NCBI RefSeq assembly: GCF_007677725.1
Contig: NZ_VEDF01000001.1
Span: forward strand, 203,457-267,456
From: Pseudomonas sp. URMO17WK12:I11
GTDB taxonomy: Bacteria; Pseudomonadota; Gammaproteobacteria; Pseudomonadales; Pseudomonadaceae
Length of the DNA: 64,000 nt
Direction: 5' to 3'
Below the pieces are notes generated by a model, which worked only from the letters and a program-made list of their open reading frames with translations, searched no databases and was not told the origin of the DNA. This document shows, in pieces, positions 61,896-64,000 of this stretch. Position numbers and translations under genes: made by a program. Numbering within the stretch: position 1 is the first letter of the stretch; every line of letters begins with the position of its first letter.

Positions 61896-64000
61896 TCAAC
61901 CTGCCGCGCGCAGCACCTCGCTCAATACCCTGGCCAGCTCGTCAGCCTGCACGGGTTTCTGCACCACCAGGCTGCCTGGCACATCCAACCCTTCAAGTTC
62001 GGCGTAGCCGGTGAGAAAAACGATCGGTAACTGCGGATGCCGCTCGCGCGCCGCCAAGGCCAGTTGGCCACCGTTGAATTCGGGCATGGCAAAGTCGGTC
62101 AGCAGCAGGTCGATGCCTGCATCGAGCAGCGCCAGGGCCTGCTCGCCGCTATGGGCCTGACGCACTTGGTAGCCATATTGGCGCAGCACATCCCCGAGCA
62201 TGTCGCGTACCAGGTGATCGTCATCGACCAGCAGCACCGTGCGGTCACGGCCGCTGTCACTGATGGCCTGCAGGGCCGGCGCTGCCACCGGGTCGACCGC
62301 CACCTCCTGCTTGACCGCTGGAAGGTAAACCGCCACCTGGGTGCCGTGCCCAGGCTCGGTGTCGATGCGCACGCCACCGCCGGACTGTTTGGCGAAGCCG
62401 AACACCTGAGCCAGGCCAAGGCCCGAACCCTTGCCGATATCCTTGGTAGTGAAGAACGGCTCGAAGACCTTGGCCAGCACGTCGTCGCTCATACCGCAGC
62501 CGGTGTCGCGAATGCTCAGCATCACGTATTCACCGGGCTCTGGATCTTCCGGGCGCTGGGCGCGAGCCTTGATGCGCGTGTTGCGCGTCGACAGGGTCAG
62601 CTGTCCGCCGTCGGGCATGGCATCGCGGGCGTTGATCGCAAGATTGAGGATGATCATCTCGGTTTGGGTCGGGTCGGTCAGCGCCTGCCACAGGCTGTGA
62701 TCCAGATCCAGACGCACCGAGATGTTACCGCCCAAGGTACGGCTCAACAGTTCCTCGAGGCCCGCCAGCGTGCGGTTGAGGTTCAGGGCCACCGGTTCCA
62801 GGCGCTGACGACGCGAGAAGGCCAGCAGTTGGGAAGTGAGCTTGGCGCCGCGCTCGCCGGCCTCGCGAATGTGCGTCAGGCGGCTGCGGGCCTTGTCCAG
62901 GTCAGCCTTGCTCAGGTCGCGTTCAAGGAAGCTGGCGCCGGTGAGAATGACGGTGAGCAGGTTGTTGAAATCGTGAGCGACGCCTGCGGTGAGCTGACCC
63001 ACGGCCTCGAGTCGCTGCATTTGTTGCAGCGCAGCCTCGATGCGCTCGCGTTCAGTGATCTGCTCGCGCAGCCGGCTGTTGGCCTCGGCCAGGCCCAGCG
63101 CGGTTTCCCGCTCGCTGGTGATGTCGCGGGCCACCACGTACAGCAGGGTGTCTTCCGGCACCACTACCCAGGATAGCCAGCGCAATTGACCACCGGCATG
63201 TTGAATGCGGCCGACGAAGCGAGCACTGGTGCGGCCGTGGGCCAAGGCGGCCAGTTCGGTGAGCAGGGCGTCCTGATCGGCCTCCGGCAGCAGGTGCAAC
63301 AACGACGCCTGGCTCAGGCGCTCGCGGGAAAACCCCAGGCTCGCTTCCCAGGCCGGATTGAGGGCCACCGGGGTCAGGTCCTTGTTGAGCACCGCGAGCA
63401 AATCCTGGGAGAGTTCCCAGGCCCGATCGCGCTCGCGGGTGCGCCGCTCCACCCGTTCACCGAGCATTTCGTTGAGCTGACGCAGCGCCTGGGTGGCCTG
63501 ACGCTGGGTATGTATGTCCTGCAGCACCCCGGAAAAGCGAATGCACCGACCTTCGACGAACTGCGACTGGCCGCTACTGAGCAGCCAGCGCGGCTCGCGA
63601 CCATCGCCTTCGGCAGTGCGGAATTCGACGCGGTAGACGCCGTCGTTGTCCGAATGCATCGCATGGTCGACCGCTTCGCGTACCTTTTCGCGATCTTCGG
63701 CGTAGATACCTTGGTAGAACACCTGCAAGCTGATCTGAGCGTCGAGTGGCAGGCCGAACAAGGTCTTGCAGCGGTCGTCCCAGACCAGCAGGTCCTGCTC
63801 GGGGCGGTAGTCCCAAGTGCCCATGCCTGCGGCATCGATGGCGATGCGTGCGCGCGCCTCTACATCGGCCAGGGCTTCCTCGGCGCGGCGCCGACGCTGA
63901 CGCTCCTGCACCTCGGTCAGCGCCCGGCGCACCGCTTTGGGCAGCAGCGGCAGGTTTTTCTTCAGCACATAATCGGTAGCGCCGAGGCGGATCATCTCCA
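61896..64000 (-). CDS. Hybrid sensor histidine kinase with PAS domains, 5' end cut by window edge
   Basis: At least 701 residues are visible, and the frame runs off the window. The first visible part, EMIRLGATDYVLKK, is the end of a receiver domain. Two PAS domains follow (about 50-175 and 205-310). The HisKA domain has HDFNN with the phospho-acceptor histidine, and the ATPase domain has DTGCGM and GKGSGLGLAQVFG. A C-terminal receiver has the acceptor Asp in LLTDFAMPEF. No TM segment is seen, so it is probably a cytoplasmic receiver-PAS-kinase-receiver relay. Partner regulators are not in view. Confidence 0.9.
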   Translation of the reverse strand, partial: EMIRLGATDYVLKKNLPLLPKAVRRALTEVQERQRRRRAEEALADVEARARIAIDAAGMGTWDYRPEQDLLVWDDRCKTLFGLPLDAQISLQVFYQGIYAEDREKVREAVDHAMHSDNDGVYRVEFRTAEGDGREPRWLLSSGQSQFVEGRCIRFSGVLQDIHTQRQATQALRQLNEMLGERVERRTRERDRAWELSQDLLAVLNKDLTPVALNPAWEASLGFSRERLSQASLLHLLPEADQDALLTELAALAHGRTSARFVGRIQHAGGQLRWLSWVVVPEDTLLYVVARDITSERETALGLAEANSRLREQITERERIEAALQQMQRLEAVGQLTAGVAHDFNNLLTVILTGASFLERDLSKADLDKARSRLTHIREAGERGAKLTSQLLAFSRRQRLEPVALNLNRTLAGLEELLSRTLGGNISVRLDLDHSLWQALTDPTQTEMIILNLAINARDAMPDGGQLTLSTRNTRIKARAQRPEDPEPGEYVMLSIRDTGCGMSDDVLAKVFEPFFTTKDIGKGSGLGLAQVFGFAKQSGGGVRIDTEPGHGTQVAVYLPAVKQEVAVDPVAAPALQAISDSGRDRTVLLVDDDHLVRDMLGDVLRQYGYQVRQAHSGEQALALLDAGIDLLLTDFAMPEFNGGQLALAARERHPQLPIVFLTGYAELEGLDVPGSLVVQKPVQADELARVLSEVLRAAG

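Overview
The window is a 64-kb, GC-rich, gene-dense chromosomal segment of a Pseudomonas, most likely from the P. putida group. The evidence is the gene order tig-clpP-clpX-lon-hupB-ppiD, an 83-residue OprI-type lipoprotein, a 4Fe-4S (APS-type) CysH next to CysB, a methylcitrate locus with acnD and prpF followed by convergent acnB, and a Pseudomonas-type REP-like palindrome. I saw no insertion sequence, prophage, CRISPR array, integrase or rRNA. One tRNA gene (Gln, anticodon TTG) is present. The species call is inference; the genus call is strong.

Layout. (1) 0.3-9.3 kb holds a small DUF6388-type protein and the protein-quality-control block: trigger factor, ClpP, ClpX, Lon, HU-beta and PpiD. 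Heat-shock-like promoters precede clpX and lon, a consensus-like housekeeping promoter precedes hupB, and strong terminators follow clpX, hupB and ppiD. (2) 9.4-18 kb holds small housekeeping and hypothetical genes: a patatin-like esterase, a lipoprotein, a CHAD protein, a TesB-like thioesterase, an Mpo1-like membrane protein, a chemoreceptor, TatD, an MltF-like transglycosylase and GreB. (3) 18.1-23.6 kb looks accessory: an ACS-family transporter and a D-2-hydroxyacid dehydrogenase diverge across an AT-rich regulatory gap from an RraA-fold protein, a second MFS carrier and an IclR regulator. (4) 23.6-34.9 kb holds a YbbAP-type ABC exporter divergent from TesA, an L,D-transpeptidase, OprI, a GNAT protein, DAHP synthase, a PanE-like reductase, a universal stress protein, CysB and CysH. 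(5) 35-39.5 kb holds pabB and a three-gene cassette of ATP-grasp ligase, 7-TM protein with an inactive-transglutaminase-like domain, and retropepsin-like protease. This cassette is the best candidate for a poorly characterised biochemical system. (6) 39.8-49.3 kb is the propionate (2-methylcitrate) locus: a GntR/FCD regulator with TGTCGACA palindromes, then prpB, prpC, acnD and prpF, with acnB convergent. No prpD follows prpF, and every intercistronic gap of prpB-prpC-acnD-prpF carries a strong hairpin. (7) 49.7-57.4 kb holds two hypothetical proteins, QueD, a second patatin-like protein, a PepSY-PepSY-response regulator-kinase operon, a structured leader with a terminator in front of an HPP-CBS membrane protein, and a LysR regulator. 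(8) 57.6-64 kb holds propionyl-CoA synthetase, ZapE, a DUF1810 protein, a DUF465-like protein, tRNA-Gln and a hybrid sensor kinase cut by the window edge.

How the genes work together. The first block folds, proofreads and degrades proteins. PrpE (57.6 kb) would make propionyl-CoA. PrpC condenses it with oxaloacetate to 2-methylcitrate, AcnD with PrpF, plus AcnB, would produce 2-methylisocitrate, and PrpB cleaves that to pyruvate and succinate. CysB controls sulfate assimilation including cysH. The 36.5-39.5 kb cassette is predicted from domain logic to make or process a peptide or amide-linked product at the inner membrane; its product is not visible in the sequence.

Start codons were moved inward where a Shine-Dalgarno match and family alignment supported it. 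All calls come from reading the sequence and from family knowledge; no searches were run.
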